Of a stretch of 64,000 nt of DNA, positions 51,301 through 58,481 are shown one piece after another. The position numbers and the translations under genes are program-made. Position 1 is the stretch's first letter. Each line of letters begins with the position of its first letter. Source of the stretch: Sialis fuliginosa (lineage: Eukaryota; Arthropoda; Insecta; Megaloptera; Sialidae); NCBI GenBank assembly GCA_961205875.1, contig OY540814.1, positions 12,506,993 to 12,570,992 of the forward strand, in the 5' to 3' direction. The notes under the pieces were generated by a model that did no database searches, had not been told where the DNA came from, and worked only from the letters and a program-made list of their open reading frames with translations.

Positions 51301-53100
51301 GTAGAGAGAGAAACAAACTGGCCGCAGCTAGGTGTCGTAAACGGCGACTTGATCATACTAATTCATTAATAGAGGTATGTATATCGTGTATAAGTGAATT
51401 TTAATCAATTTTTAATTATTATATGTACTAAATATATTTATTTTTATTATAGGAAACTGAGGGCTTAGAACAGAAGAGAAAGGCATTGGAAAATGATATT
51501 CAACAACTGAAGGATCAGAGAGATGAGTTACAGTTTATTTTGGATAGTCACCGCGCTGCTTGCCGTTTACAAGCAATGCCCCCGATGAGAAATCAGCTCA
51601 GTCCGTCGGATATGAAACATATGTTTTCTCATTTTGATGACTCTGACGGTGAGTTTGTATTTCAAGTACTGTCATGATATGTTGGTTTGATGTAAATCTT
51701 TAACCTGATTAAAATTTCTGATTTTGATAAAAAAGTTAAAAATGTATAAATAAATATTCAAAATTTCATTATCTAATTCAGTGATTTCCAAACTTTATGT
51801 TAATACATCTCCCTTTAAAAAAATCTAATCTTCCCCTCCCTTTATGTCATAAAATAATAAAGACACATTTTAAAAAGCTATAAAATATATTAATACAAAA
51901 AATTTAAAAAAAAAGATAATTTGTAGAACAATACCATGATTTTACTATATAGTTAATAAATATTTATATTCATTTTAAAATAAATTTATTTTTAATACGA
52001 TCGATGTGCTTGATTATTAGCACAAACTTCATAAAATTTAATTGTCATTATGGAGAGTGCTACTTGTATCTCTTTTTCTACTACTAAACGGTCTCGATAT
52101 TTGGATTTCATTGCAACTAATGCAAACATCCTGCTTCGTGTAAATATGATGTAACGAATGCCAGCAGTACTTGTATTGCTTTGCTTGACAAAGTATTATA
52201 TTCTTCATTTCGATTCAACCAAAATTGAACTAGGGTTTCACTCTGAAATTTTTGTTTGAAGTATCGCATGAAAATTCTATCAGTTTTTCCTTTTCAATAA
52301 TTGTCAGTCTAAAACTACACAGTAACCTTTCAGGAACAGATAATAAATTTAAAAAAATGATGTTATGTTATAAAAGTGTATTTATATCAATAAGAAAATT
52401 ATTTATATGTATATATTTTTTATTTGTATATCTAAATGTTATGTTATGAAAATTACACTTCTGTTAAACTTTTTGCACCTCTCTTTGCACTAGTCCACGC
52501 CTACCAGTTTGGAAATCACTGATCTAATTAGTTTTCAAACCATTCATTCCACTTACGCTCGTCAAAAAAGTTAAAGAAATTTTTTGATTCTTAAAATTTC
52601 ATTGTGATGATTTTTACCAAAGTTGCATATTTGAATACTGCACAATTTTTTAGGAAAATAAATTCCTGTAATTTTTTATGACGAGCATATAACATTGTTG
52701 AATAATAAATATTCATCTTACAGGTATCCGGGTAAAATCTGAACCAATAGACGACTTGGGAGATGATTTATTCACACGTTCTTCAAACAAAACCCTGTTA
52801 TCTTCAGTGAACGTAAAAATAAGTCGACCAAACACACTAGACATTAGCAGTGCACCGACATTCTCAACTTCCAACTTAAAGACAACGTCTGTCGCAGAAT
52901 TAGCAGGCATACCTATCACGACACCCACAGGCGGGATCATCTTCAACTACGACAGCCTCATAGAAGGAGGCACAGGTCTCACGCCTCTTTCTGCTCCTCT
53001 CGTTCCGTCGTGCGCAACACAACAGAGAAATGGTATTTCACCAAGTTCAGAATTAAATACCCCGGATTCCTCATGCAATTCAAAATTAGTTAGCCTTTAA
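15332..53100 (+). CDS. kay: Kayak (Fos-family bZIP), distal-promoter isoform
   Basis: Exons 15332-15451, 50834-50990, 51076-51374, 51453-51648 and 52724-53100 give about 382 residues. The first exon (40 codons, then GTAAGT, phase 0) encodes an acidic Ser/Asp-rich start followed by [20 protein letters not shown], resembling the N-terminal activation segment of Fos proteins (compare the DFCTDLAVS region of vertebrate Fos). It splices in phase to the common exon starting [10 protein letters not shown], which contains the Fos-like [17 protein letters not shown]. The protein pairs with Jun to form AP-1 and acts in the nucleus. The first intron spans about 35.4 kb. That both starts belong to one gene is inferred from phase, homology and absence of any other acceptor; a transcript read would settle it. 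Confidence 0.75.
16762..16876. mobile_element. Short relic of the AACAAGCACTTTGAA MITE family
   Basis: AACAAGCACTTTCAA on the left is mirrored by TTGAAAGTGCTTGTG on the right across about 115 bp. The same terminal sequence starts the elements at 21127 and 26711, and TTTCATGAAATGTTTGACAA recurs in altered form at 26780. Confidence 0.6.
17157..17873. mobile_element. Foldback element with about 300-bp inverted arms
   Basis: The left arm (TATACCAGTTGTTTTTTTTT, then AAAGACTTTCCAGTGGATTA) matches the reverse complement of the right arm (TATACCGGGTGTTTTTTTAA, then AGACTATCCAGCGGATTA) for at least 300 bp, including a shared AAGTTGAACCTGAAAACCC block. TATA at both ends fits a TA or TATA target duplication. 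It has no coding capacity. Confidence 0.85.
20201..21126. other. Kayak first intron, no gene seen
   Basis: AT-rich intronic sequence with a poly(C) run at 20214-20227 and a small imperfect palindrome (ATTGCGCAATA ... ATTGTGCAATA) near 20791-20828. Nothing coding. Confidence 0.6.
21127..21347. mobile_element. Complete MITE, AACAAGCACTTTGAA family
   Basis: The left terminus GTTAGCTAACAAGCACTTTG and the right terminus (reverse complement GTTAGCTGAAAGACATTTTG) are about 31-bp inverted repeats ending at GGGGTAT. The inside shares TCTATGGATTTGTTTTGGAA with the reverse complement of the copy at 26711-26998. Confidence 0.8.
21784..22510 (+). repeat. Dispersed repeat of about 700 bp, copy 1
   Basis: The blocks AAATGCACAGTGCTTCTTCG, AAATATTAGTTCGAAATTTT, GAGTTATGCGTGTGACAAGG and CACAAAGCTTCTCGTATCTT occur in the same order and orientation at 47792-48490. 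A CA/GACA microsatellite at about 22350-22390 lies inside. The 3' part has the GGTTCAGTGGTTCATGAGTT motif seen in many insect retroposon tails, suggesting a non-LTR or SINE-like origin. Confidence 0.8.
22511..24502. other. Kayak first intron, no gene seen
   Basis: AT-rich intronic sequence. A short inverted pair, GATTATGTAATGTT near 23418 and ATTACATAATC near 23596, hints at an eroded element, but no boundary or duplication can be set. Confidence 0.5.
24503..24795 (-). repeat. Retroposon-like repeat, minus-strand copy
   Basis: Read on the minus strand it runs from an ACGAAGTCG-type start through GAACCGATCTTGATGAAATT (given here on the plus strand) to TTTCGCATAAA. The same modules in plus orientation make up 25583-25805. 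The family resembles the widespread insect repeats beginning CGACTTCGTCC; class not established here. Confidence 0.65.
25131..25435. mobile_element. hAT-like MITE
   Basis: The termini CAGTGGCGTCGCTAAG and CAGCGACACCACTG are inverted copies, with G-rich and C-rich tracts just inside each end. The flanks CATATTGG and CATATTAA agree at six of eight positions, as expected for an aged 8-bp hAT duplication. No transposase. Confidence 0.75.
25583..25805 (+). repeat. Retroposon-like repeat, plus-strand copy
   Basis: It starts ACCCACGACTTCGTCC, continues through GAGATGCAAGCATCTCTATC and GATCGGTTCAACGGTTTAGC and ends at TTCGCATTTATAATATTAGT. Opposite in orientation to 24503-24795. Confidence 0.65.
26307..26591. 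mobile_element. Foldback MITE
   Basis: The ends TAGCCCAGGAAAATAAGG are perfectly inverted, and the homology goes on inward (GGGATTATCTTTATTT on the left and AAATAAAGATAATCCC on the right), so almost the whole 285 bp can fold. TACT flanks both ends. Confidence 0.85.
26711..26998. mobile_element. MITE, AACAAGCACTTTGAA family, longer copy
   Basis: It has an AAATTTGCTA inverted end pair, AACAAGCACTTCGAAATGAGG inside the left end and CCTCATTTAAGAGTTCTTG inside the right. The reverse complement of 26870-26960 matches the interior of 21127-21347. Confidence 0.75.
27000..28329. other. Kayak first intron, no gene seen
   Basis: Intronic. A CAGTGGTGTG start near 27680 resembles an hAT end but has no partner that I could find. 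No exon or RNA gene is supported. Confidence 0.5.
28330..28500 (+). promoter_or_regulatory. G+C-rich CRE cluster in kayak intron 1
   Basis: A locally G+C-rich island in very AT-rich surroundings. It contains GGGGCGGGGGCGG near 28391 (GC box) and three ACGTCA sites: TACGTCATT at 28334-28342, a perfect TGACGTCAT at 28441-28449 and TTACGTCAT at 28452-28460. Such sites bind ATF/CREB or Jun-ATF dimers. Function as enhancer or internal promoter is inferred. Confidence 0.45.
28687..29435. mobile_element. hAT MITE with exact 8-bp target duplication
   Basis: The ends are CAGGGCTGTGGAGTCGGAGT and its inverted partner ACTCCACAGCCCTG, with subterminal GAGTCGGAGTCGG repeats. GTTTAAAC sits exactly on both sides (28679-28686 and 29436-29443). 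The centre (28955-29060) holds a fragment of another repeat family also present at 14290-14410, so it is a nested insertion. No transposase frame seen. Confidence 0.92.
30900..31230. promoter_or_regulatory. Candidate regulatory segment in kayak intron 1
   Basis: G+C-richer stretch containing GATGACTCATT (AP-1) at 30933-30943 and TGACGTCA (CRE) at 31034-31041, together with GACCTTGCTACGGTGAAGGTT. An open frame of 62 codons on the minus strand is present but has no recognisable motif. Confidence 0.4.
32081..32595. mobile_element. Two-copy TIR element, copy 1
   Basis: The left end AAAGGCGCCAGTTATGGCC is a worn version of the AAGGTACTGGCACTAGTT start of 41996; the right end reverse-complements to AAGGTACTGGCACCAGT. 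The two copies share long blocks such as AACAAGTAACTCTTTATTTA and AATGAGCACGCAGTGATGGA. Confidence 0.8.
32700..32830. promoter_or_regulatory. CRE plus AP-1 pair in kayak intron 1
   Basis: TGACGTCAT at 32707-32715 and the AP-1 palindrome GATGAGTCATC at 32813-32823 lie about 100 bp apart, with a small G+C-rich stretch (ACGTCGCGTCGCTG) between. Function inferred. Confidence 0.4.
33466..33837. mobile_element. TIR element, GGACACTATTATGCA family, copy 1
   Basis: TGGACACTATTATGCATT on the left is inverted as AGTGCATAATAGTGTCCA on the right. A shorter relative is at 45281-45587. Confidence 0.75.
33858..34025 (+). repeat. Dispersed repeat fragment, copy 2
   Basis: Shares CAGGCATGTGGGGTGTCAAA and the TTGTCTTGACCGA block with 10418-10545 in the same order and orientation. 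Confidence 0.6.
34380..35200 (+). promoter_or_regulatory. Possible internal regulatory segment of kayak
   Basis: TGACGTCAT lies at 34386-34394. About 320 bp downstream an ATG at 34711 opens 16 codons ending at a GTATGT donor in phase 0, which could join the common kayak exon. The short peptide ([16 protein letters not shown]) is not Fos-like, so a third first exon is only a possibility. Confidence 0.25.
35201..36754. other. Kayak first intron, no gene seen
   Basis: AT-rich intronic sequence with a poly(C) run at about 36387-36396. No recognisable exon, RNA gene or complete element. Confidence 0.5.
36755..36900. mobile_element. Pogo-like MITE relic
   Basis: GCTCCATTACGTTGTGTTTC, the CCCTTTTTCCAA block and CGTAAATGGA match the interior and right end of the cleaner copy at 45648-45808. 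The left end is lost. Confidence 0.6.
36901..38660. other. Kayak first intron, no gene seen
   Basis: AT-rich intronic sequence. An open stretch at 38327-38584 has no recognisable motif and no splice context that would join it to kayak. Confidence 0.5.
38661..38898. mobile_element. MITE with about 60-bp TIRs and TA duplication
   Basis: The left arm CCCTTGGGTTGCATAAAGCA and the right arm (reverse complement CCCTGGGTTGCATAAAGCA) continue as near-identical inverted sequence through TTAGTTAATCTGTTGTTTT. TA flanks each side. No coding capacity. Confidence 0.88.
38938..39004. ncRNA. Candidate small hairpin (perfect 21-bp stem)
   Basis: Bases 38938-38958 are the exact reverse complement of 38984-39004, and pairing extends a further 4-5 bp past a one-base bulge, leaving a loop of about 15 nt. 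Size and shape fit a microRNA precursor, and it lies on the sense strand of a long kayak intron. It is only 39 bp from a MITE, so it may equally be a tiny foldback relic. No seed match to a known microRNA is claimed. Confidence 0.35.
39564..40306. mobile_element. hAT element with exact 8-bp target duplication
   Basis: The ends CAGGACCGTCCTAAGATATT and (right, inverted) CAGGGCCATCCTAATC are flanked on both sides by TGTATTAT (39556-39563 and 40307-40314). The 743-bp interior has no intact transposase. It inserted next to a retroposon tail at about 39450-39550 (CAGACAGACAGACG). Confidence 0.9.
40315..41995. other. Kayak first intron, no gene seen
   Basis: AT-rich intronic sequence with a poly(C) run at about 40390-40398. 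A 106-codon open frame at 41108-41428 is strongly hydrophobic and Phe/Ile/Tyr-rich, as expected from AT-rich noncoding DNA, and is not supported as a gene. Confidence 0.5.
41996..42557. mobile_element. Two-copy TIR element, copy 2
   Basis: Ends AAGGTACTGGCACTAGTT and (right, inverted) AAGGTACTTGCATCAAT. Interior blocks match 32081-32595 in the same orientation, with a few extra bases here near 42236-42300. No transposase. Confidence 0.82.
42558..43639. other. Kayak first intron, no gene seen
   Basis: AT-rich intronic sequence; I see no coding, RNA or complete mobile feature. Confidence 0.5.
43640..43930. promoter_or_regulatory. G+C-rich island in kayak intron 1
   Basis: A non-repetitive stretch far richer in G+C and CpG than its surroundings. 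It has AAGGTCA at 43805-43811 and TGACCTTG at 43831-43838, an inverted pair of nuclear-receptor half sites of the FTZ-F1/ERR type. Enhancer function is inferred from composition and motifs only. Confidence 0.4.
44093..44541. mobile_element. Nested foldback element with CAGGGTGTCCAA termini
   Basis: The outer ends CAGGGTGTCCAAATAA and (right, inverted) TAGGGTGTCCAAGATAA enclose an inner palindrome at about 44119-44356, whose arms start AGGTAGAAAAGTGACTTGGG and (inverted) GGGTAGAAAAGTTGACTTAGG and meet at an AT-rich centre. Confidence 0.8.
45281..45587. mobile_element. TIR element, GGACACTATTATGCA family, copy 2
   Basis: TGGACCCTGTTATGCACTAA on the left is inverted as TTAGTGCATAACAGTGTTCA on the right. 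The inside differs from copy 1 (33466-33837), so the two mainly share the termini. Confidence 0.75.
45648..45808. mobile_element. Pogo-like MITE with TA duplication
   Basis: CAGTAATCCCTCCATTTACG on the left is inverted as CGTAAATGGAAGGGTTAATG on the right, flanked by TA on both sides. The CAGTAATCCCTC start is typical of pogo/Tigger-type elements. A relic is at 36755-36900, and related ends are found at 53837-54091. Confidence 0.85.
46436..46611. mobile_element. TTAA-flanked MITE with GGGTCATCCATAA ends
   Basis: GGGTCATCCATAAG on the left is inverted as TTATGGATAGTCCC on the right, with TTAA at 46432-46435 and 46612-46615. Internal ACGTCACA/TGTGACGTAA motifs are inverted too. Confidence 0.8.
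46616..46762. mobile_element. piggyBac-like MITE abutting the previous element
   Basis: CAGGTTGACCGCCA and (right, inverted) CAGGTTGACTGTCATGGCGG form the ends; TTAA is at 46612-46615 and 46763-46766. The left TTAA is shared with the neighbouring MITE. The interior has CGTATACGACCGCC and CGTACACGACCGCC repeats. Confidence 0.85.
46767..47791. other. Kayak first intron, no gene seen
   Basis: AT-rich intronic sequence with no recognised feature. Confidence 0.5.
47792..48490 (+). repeat. Dispersed repeat of about 700 bp, copy 2
   Basis: Same orientation and block order as 21784-22510. About 120 bp near 47985-48110 (CACGTGTATATGCAAATCGC to GGTGTATAAAGGCC) has no counterpart in copy 1, which implies an insertion or replacement in one copy. 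Confidence 0.8.
48491..49980. other. Kayak first intron, 3' segment
   Basis: AT-rich, with no complete mobile element recognised. Upstream sequence of the proximal promoter begins here. Confidence 0.5.
49981..50255 (+). promoter_or_regulatory. Proximal kayak promoter and leader
   Basis: The region before the ATG at 50256 has an E2F-type site (CGCGCGGGAAA at 50141-50151, reading TTTCCCGCGCG on the minus strand) about 105 bp upstream, and an AT-rich ATCGATTAATC box near 50085. The start site cannot be pinned. Confidence 0.5.
50256..53100 (+). CDS. kay: Kayak (Fos-family bZIP), proximal-promoter isoform
   Basis: Exons 50256-50312, 50834-50990, 51076-51374, 51453-51648 and 52724-53100 encode 361 residues, all with GT-AG borders and consistent phases (0,1,0,1). 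The 19-codon first exon starts [19 protein letters not shown]. The basic region ([16 protein letters not shown], residues about 147-162) has the Fos/Jun DNA-contact pattern N-x2-A-A-x2-C/S-R. The zipper has Leu at 169, 176, 183, 190 and 197 and His at 204, the usual Fos arrangement. The C-terminal exon is Ser/Thr/Pro-rich and has VKSEPIDD, a possible sumoylation site. Function: AP-1 subunit with Jun, downstream of JNK, in development, stress and wound responses. Probable poly(A) signals are at 53291-53296 and 53580-53585. Confidence 0.93.
51779..52521 (-). mobile_element. hAT element in kayak intron 4, exact 8-bp duplication
   Basis: The ends CAGTGATTTCCAAACTTTAT and (right, inverted) CAGTGATTTCCAAACTGGTA are flanked by ATCTAATT on both sides (51771-51778 and 52522-52529). 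It carries a broken transposase C-terminus on the minus strand. It lies between kayak exons 4 and 5 and should be spliced out. Confidence 0.95.
52017..52230 (-). pseudogene. hAT transposase C-terminal dimerisation domain, broken
   Basis: Read on the minus strand across a frame change, it gives [20 protein letters not shown], then [13 protein letters not shown], then, in another frame, [19 protein letters not shown]. This follows the conserved order of hAT/ZBED-type C-termini (W-x-EY-x-LS-x-A-x-LL, TSYLCEAGFS, KSKYRxRL). Stops and the frameshift show it is dead. Confidence 0.8.
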
Positions 53101-53836
53101 GATTGTATTTGACGTTTTTCTACAGTGAAATTTAATAACAAACTAAATATTATTTATAGTGCGGTTACATCAAGCTTTATTGTGTTAATACGATTGAGTA
53201 CGATATTAATCTTATAAACGTAAAGTTTTAAAATTCACAACCTATTAAAAATTAATGTTTGATTATAATTATAGTAGATTGAAACGTTTTAATAAACAAT
53301 AATAATAATGTGCCATTTTAAGATAAATTGTTATTATATTTCACTCACATACACATAAAATAAGTTTTGTTCTTTGTTTTTAGAAATAAGGATTGGCTAT
53401 CAATTTTATTGTCGCTGACAATTTTTTAGATTTTTTTACAAACAAACCAAAAATTATTTTAAAGAATAGTCGGTGGTTATTTCTAAAAATGAATAAATTA
53501 AAAACAAAAGTTCATCCTTAGACTTGAGGTTGGTTCTATGATATTTTACATAGACTTTATTATTTGTTTTATCGAGACAAATAAAGTTACCTAATAATAT
53601 CATAAAGCTGACCATTTATTATATTAAATTTATATATTTATAGGTAAATTTTGAGATTTAAAAAAGAAATATTTTTATGAAAAAGTCTACATTTGATATA
53701 TTATAAGTAATTATATATTACTAAGATTTTGAGAAATATTTTATTATTTATTTTAGTCATTAATTTAAAAATTATATTTCCCTTTGAAGTACTTGCAATA
53801 ATATATACATAATAAATATTATTAATATATTACGTA

Positions 53837-54091
53837 CAATTATCCCTCTACTAACGCGATTAATTATTCCTAAGTAAATTGCGCTAATCTAACAACATTC
53901 ATATTTTTAAGATATGAATTTTTAAATATATTCACAAACTGCTCAATTTTATGAACTACCTGCTTTAACACTTTAAGAAATATTCTTAGTAATATTATTT
54001 CCATCACCATTGAATTTTAGCGCATTATTTAAATTTTGATATCAAGTTATATATTGTCTTAATCGGAAATAAGTTAATCGAGGGATTACTG
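53837..54091. mobile_element. Pogo-like MITE
   Basis: CAATTATCCCTCTACTAACG and (right, inverted) CAGTAATCCCTCGATTAACT form the ends, with TA on each side. 255 bp, no transposase. Confidence 0.8.
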
Positions 54092-54463
54092 TATTTACAA
54101 TCAATAAGTATTTTTTGATTAATAATTCTTGTAAATTGAATTTTAATTAAGTGAGGTTATAATTTATAAATAAGAATATATTATTCTGATGTATACATTT
54201 GTAATTTATATTTATTAAATTGAAGAATACTTATTGTATTTTTAATATATACATTTTATATTTGTTGAATTTTGATATTATATAATAATACGAAATAAAA
54301 TTTGTAAGTTTTGGAGATTTTATAAATTAGGCTTTTTTCTAGAATTGTAACATTACGATCTCTAGAATAAGATTTTTTTAAAAGCGTGTTAACCAATACG
54401 CATTCCAACTAAATTTTGAATAAATTGTACAGATAATTTTAATTGTGTCACAATTTTTAAATA

Positions 54464-54575
54464 CAATAAAAACCTATTAATCTAAACTAATTTGAACCGA
54501 GTCTTGTTCGGATTGATTACAATTTTCTTTCCCTGAAATTTTAGATTAGCAGAGTTGGATTAGTAGGTTTTTCAG
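54464..54575. mobile_element. Very short pogo-like MITE
   Basis: CAATAAAAACCTATTAATCT and (right, inverted) CTGAAAAACCTACTAATCC form the ends, with TA flanking. 112 bp. Confidence 0.65.
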
Positions 54576-55200
54576 TATAGATTTGATTATTGTGAAGATA
54601 TATATCATTAGCAATACAATAATTGAAGTAAATCTTCAGTTAAGTCCAGTCGATTATAGATTTAGTTGTATTTATTTTATGTTATAGTGACATTTTTTAA
54701 AGATTATATAATAAAAATTATTAAATATATTATGTATTTTATTTATCGACTATTCATAATCCCGTTTAGGTAATATAAAAATGTATAATTGTATATTTAA
54801 TTTAGGTAATATACATTTTATAATTATAATAAACTTTAAAAATAACTTTTAACAATGGAAAATTATTTTCCCGCCCAATTTCAAACAAAGAAACATCAAA
54901 TTAGCTGTAAATGAAAACTTTTAAATTTAAACGAAAATCATGTAAAAAATTCAGTAATTATTTCATATGAATTAATTTGGATGTTTTCACGTTCTTAAAA
55001 AAACTGCAGACTATTTGAAAATCATTACGATTGCTGTTTCACTCTTTCTCATTAAAATACAGTATTCTCCTTCTCAAGAATGTGAAACGTCATAATATGA
55101 CATCATTTTTGTAATAATAGTTGCAAAGCATCACAACAAGGCATCATCAGTTATTCATTGGATTAATCGAAAGAAGGATTGTCTAATTTTATTTATAAAA

Positions 55201-57424
55201 ATGTCGACCACCGTTCCAATACATAATCCTGTAAGTATAATAAATAAAAATTGATACTAAATAATATTTATATTGACAATAACCTTGTTGTTTTAGCCCC
55301 TACCTTATGTAGGTGCTATTGAAGGAGGCTTTGCCCTAGGTCGGATGGTTCGAATACAAGGTAAAACAACGCCTAGTACTAAAAGGTAATTAAATTTTAA
55401 TTAGCTATATCATTTAAGAATTTTTTTTAATGAGTTACACTTGGTTAAAAAACTAGTTGAAATAAGAAAATATAGTTTTAAATTAAAATAAATGTTTAGT
55501 ATAAATTATAAGATACTTATTAATTTATTTTATAAAAATACAAAAATGCTGTGGTCATTGATTTTTACAGCAAAAAATATATTTTTTGTTGAAAAGGTAA
55601 AATATTGATTTGTAATTTAAGGTGACCATTGACTGACCTACATATTTCTTTTAAATAATTCTTAACTCTTTGGTAACAGAGTCCTTATATTATATTTTAC
55701 CAAATTAATAGTTACATATTCTAATTGATTTAAATATTTCATAATTAGATGATATTTTGTTGTTCACAAATTATGGAAAATCAAATAAATTTCTGATTGA
55801 GAAAATATCTTTTGTAGATTTGCAATGAATTTACAATGTGGGCCAGAAGTTTCACCTAGAGATGATGTTGGTTTACATATGTCTGTTAGAATTCCTGAAC
55901 AATATATTGTTTTCAATACACTAGAAAATCGTAAATGGGGTTCTGAAGTAATTCCTAAAACAGCTATGCCGATTGGTGCTGACCAGCATTTTGAGATACT
56001 TATACTGAGTGATACAGACGATTATAAAGTCGCTATAAATGGAGAACATTTCGGAGTATTTCGTCACAGAATTTCAGTGAATTTAATATCGCATTTAACT
56101 TTTGACGGAGATCTAAGCATAGGATTAATATGTTTTGAATGTTTGTATTTTTTATCTATCAGATATTTTTCTTATGAAATTAATTTAAATATAAATAATT
56201 TTCACAATAGCTGGTATTCCTGAAGTTGCACATTCAGCACAGTCTCCAGTAAGTTTAGCTGAAAATCCAAATGTGGATTCCCCATTATCTTTAAGTGATT
56301 TTGAACCAACTGATGGGCCTGGTAAATTTGGTCCCCCTGGAGGTAATCGGGGAGGATATGGCCCTCCAGATGGTGCTTACGGTGGCCCTCCTAGTGGACC
56401 CCAAGGTGGATTTGGCCAACCAGGAGGTTACGGGCAACCCGGTGCCCCTCAAGGTGGATACGGACCACCCGGTGGTCCTCAAGGTGGATATGGGCCACCT
56501 GGTGGACCTCAAGGTGGTTACGGGCCACCTGGTGGACCTCAAGGTGGCTACGGGCCACCTGGTGGACCTCAAGGTGGCTACGGGCCACCTGGAGGTCATC
56601 AAGGTTATGGCCCTCCTGGAGGATACGGCGGTCCTCAAGGAGGATATGGACCTCCACCACCACCTGGTTACCAGTCGGTAAGTTTTTAAAAATCTGCACG
56701 TTAAGAAATATTTCAATTTATATTTATTATATTTTTAGGGTGAACAAGATACCCCTGGACCGTTTCAAAATTTATTAGGAAGTGCTGGTACTGCTTTGAT
56801 GGGAGCATTCGCTAATAAAATGATGTCCGGAGGTGGAAATGTAAGTTTAATAGTTTTGTTTTAACATTTCTCTGAAAATGTAATCTTGTTTGAATTTAAA
56901 ACAACAAAAAAAAATTCTAGCCAAATCAAGGATACCAAGGTCAAGTAGGAAGTGGTTACCCTGGCTTAGGTTCACTTGGAAGTATATTAAGCAGTCTTAC
57001 AGGAGGTGGTGGTCAACAAGGTCAGCAACAATTTAGTGGTAACCAAGGAGGTGGTGCTGTTGGGGGACCTTTAGCAGGGCTTCTGGGAAGCTTAACAGGT
57101 GGAGGCGGGCATGACCAAACTCGGCCTGTCCAACAAAACCCAAACTACCAACAACAAGGTGACGGAGGACCTCTGGCAGGGCTTTTGGGAAGCTTAACAG
57201 GTGGAGGCGGATATGACCAAAACCGGCCTACACAACAAAACCCAAACTACTACCAACAACAACAACAACAACAAGGTGATGGAGGACCTCTAGCAGGTTT
57301 ACTAGGAAGTTTAACAAGTGGAGGAAATAGTGGTGGGGCAGGTCAAGCAGGATTTGGAGGTTTGGGTAGTGTTGGAGGTTTGTTAGGGAATCTATTAAAT
57401 AATCCAAACCAACAACGGCACTAA
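55201..57424 (+). CDS. Galectin with Gly/Pro/Tyr-repeat tail
   Basis: Exons are 55201-55230, 55297-55385, 55818 to about 56131, 56211-56677, 56739-56840 and 56921-57424, about 500 residues. Residues 11-140 form one galectin domain ([44 protein letters not shown]). Of the usual sugar contacts, His60, Arg64, Asn73, Trp80 and Glu83 are present; the usual Asn is Ser62 and the last Arg is Ile85. The tail has a ten-residue [10 protein letters not shown] repeat (nucleotides about 56451-56600), then [15 protein letters not shown] modules with a Gln run, recalling galectin-3 but at the C-terminus. No signal peptide, as expected for a galectin. The 3' end of exon 3 is uncertain: no strong GT donor follows GDLSI, and options at 56122, 56131 and 56140 all keep frame. 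Confidence 0.88.
56451..56610 (+). repeat. 30-bp coding minisatellite in galectin
   Basis: A unit encoding [10 protein letters not shown] is repeated about five times with near-identical codons (CCACCTGGTGGACCTCAAGG recurs), indicating recent unit expansion or homogenisation. Confidence 0.9.
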
Positions 57425-58481
57425 TATTATTATATTTATGTTTTCGTATTCAGCTTTATACTAACCATTAATTGTTATTAAGGCACAATATAGTTTATAG
57501 TTTTTTATATTTATTAAAAATGTTAATGTTGTTTATATTTTTAGATGTTTTGGGATAATTAGTGTATATATTTTAACCAACTGTAAAAATTTATTTATTT
57601 AGTTGTTTTATTTTTTTAAATTTATTGGTTACTTTTTACACCTAAAACTAATCAAAAAATGTTTTTAATTATCTATATACCATTTTAATATTGAATATTT
57701 AAAATATTGCATTTCTTATTGTGTATTTTATGTAATTTGTTGAATTTGTGACAATTATATTATGAAATTTATATACGTATGGTGCTAAATACTCAGTTAT
57801 TTATAAATCTCTGTGATTGTTAAACAAAGATGAGATTAAAAATTAAATACATCTACAGATCTGTTATATATTTAATACCAAATGAATTGATCGGAATAGA
57901 AGAGATTATTGTAGTATATTTTATAGTTATTTATAATTATTTTTGATGTAATATTTTACAATTATAATTATTGTATTTATATAACGTTTCAAATATATAA
58001 AATGTTTACATTTGTATGTTTTATTTTGATTAATATTAAATAAACATGAACAGGGCAGGCTTATAGTACCACTGGCAATTGCATAATGTATGTGCATAAT
58101 GCACTCACAGAACAATAAATATATATGAATGCACTCAAATTTGCTCCTCTGAAGATCAATGACAGAAAAATCCAGAGCATCAACAATCGTAGGTCTTTCA
58201 GTAGAAAATGAAAGTCAAAATATAAATGTTAATATAATGCCAATAATGAATATTTTTTAAATTGCGTACATATTTTCTTTTTCTCCAACATTACAAAGCA
58301 ACCGATATTACCGACCAATCAAACATATAATTATATCATATGGATGTCTTATCTGTCATATAATCTTATTCTATTTAATTTCAATAATTTATAGTTATTG
58401 AAAAATTTTAAATTAGATAATATAAATCGATGTGGCAGTGATTAAATAATATTCTGGTTTTTGTAATTTGACGATTTTACA
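57425..58481. other. Galectin 3' UTR and intergenic spacer
   Basis: AT-rich; an AATAAA is at about 58040. No gene seen. The start of VMA21 follows at 58482. Confidence 0.6.

Larger units (their letters stand above)
53101..55200. other. Kayak 3' UTR and intergenic sequence
   Basis: AATAAA at 53291 and 53580 are the likely 3' processing signals. Beyond are two pogo-like elements, described separately, and AT-rich spacer before the galectin start. Confidence 0.6.

Noticed and set aside
56291-56716. Long antisense and alternate-frame open frames across the galectin tail
   Set aside because: They arise from the 30-bp repeat, which leaves all frames open; only the frame that continues the galectin domain has supporting splice sites.
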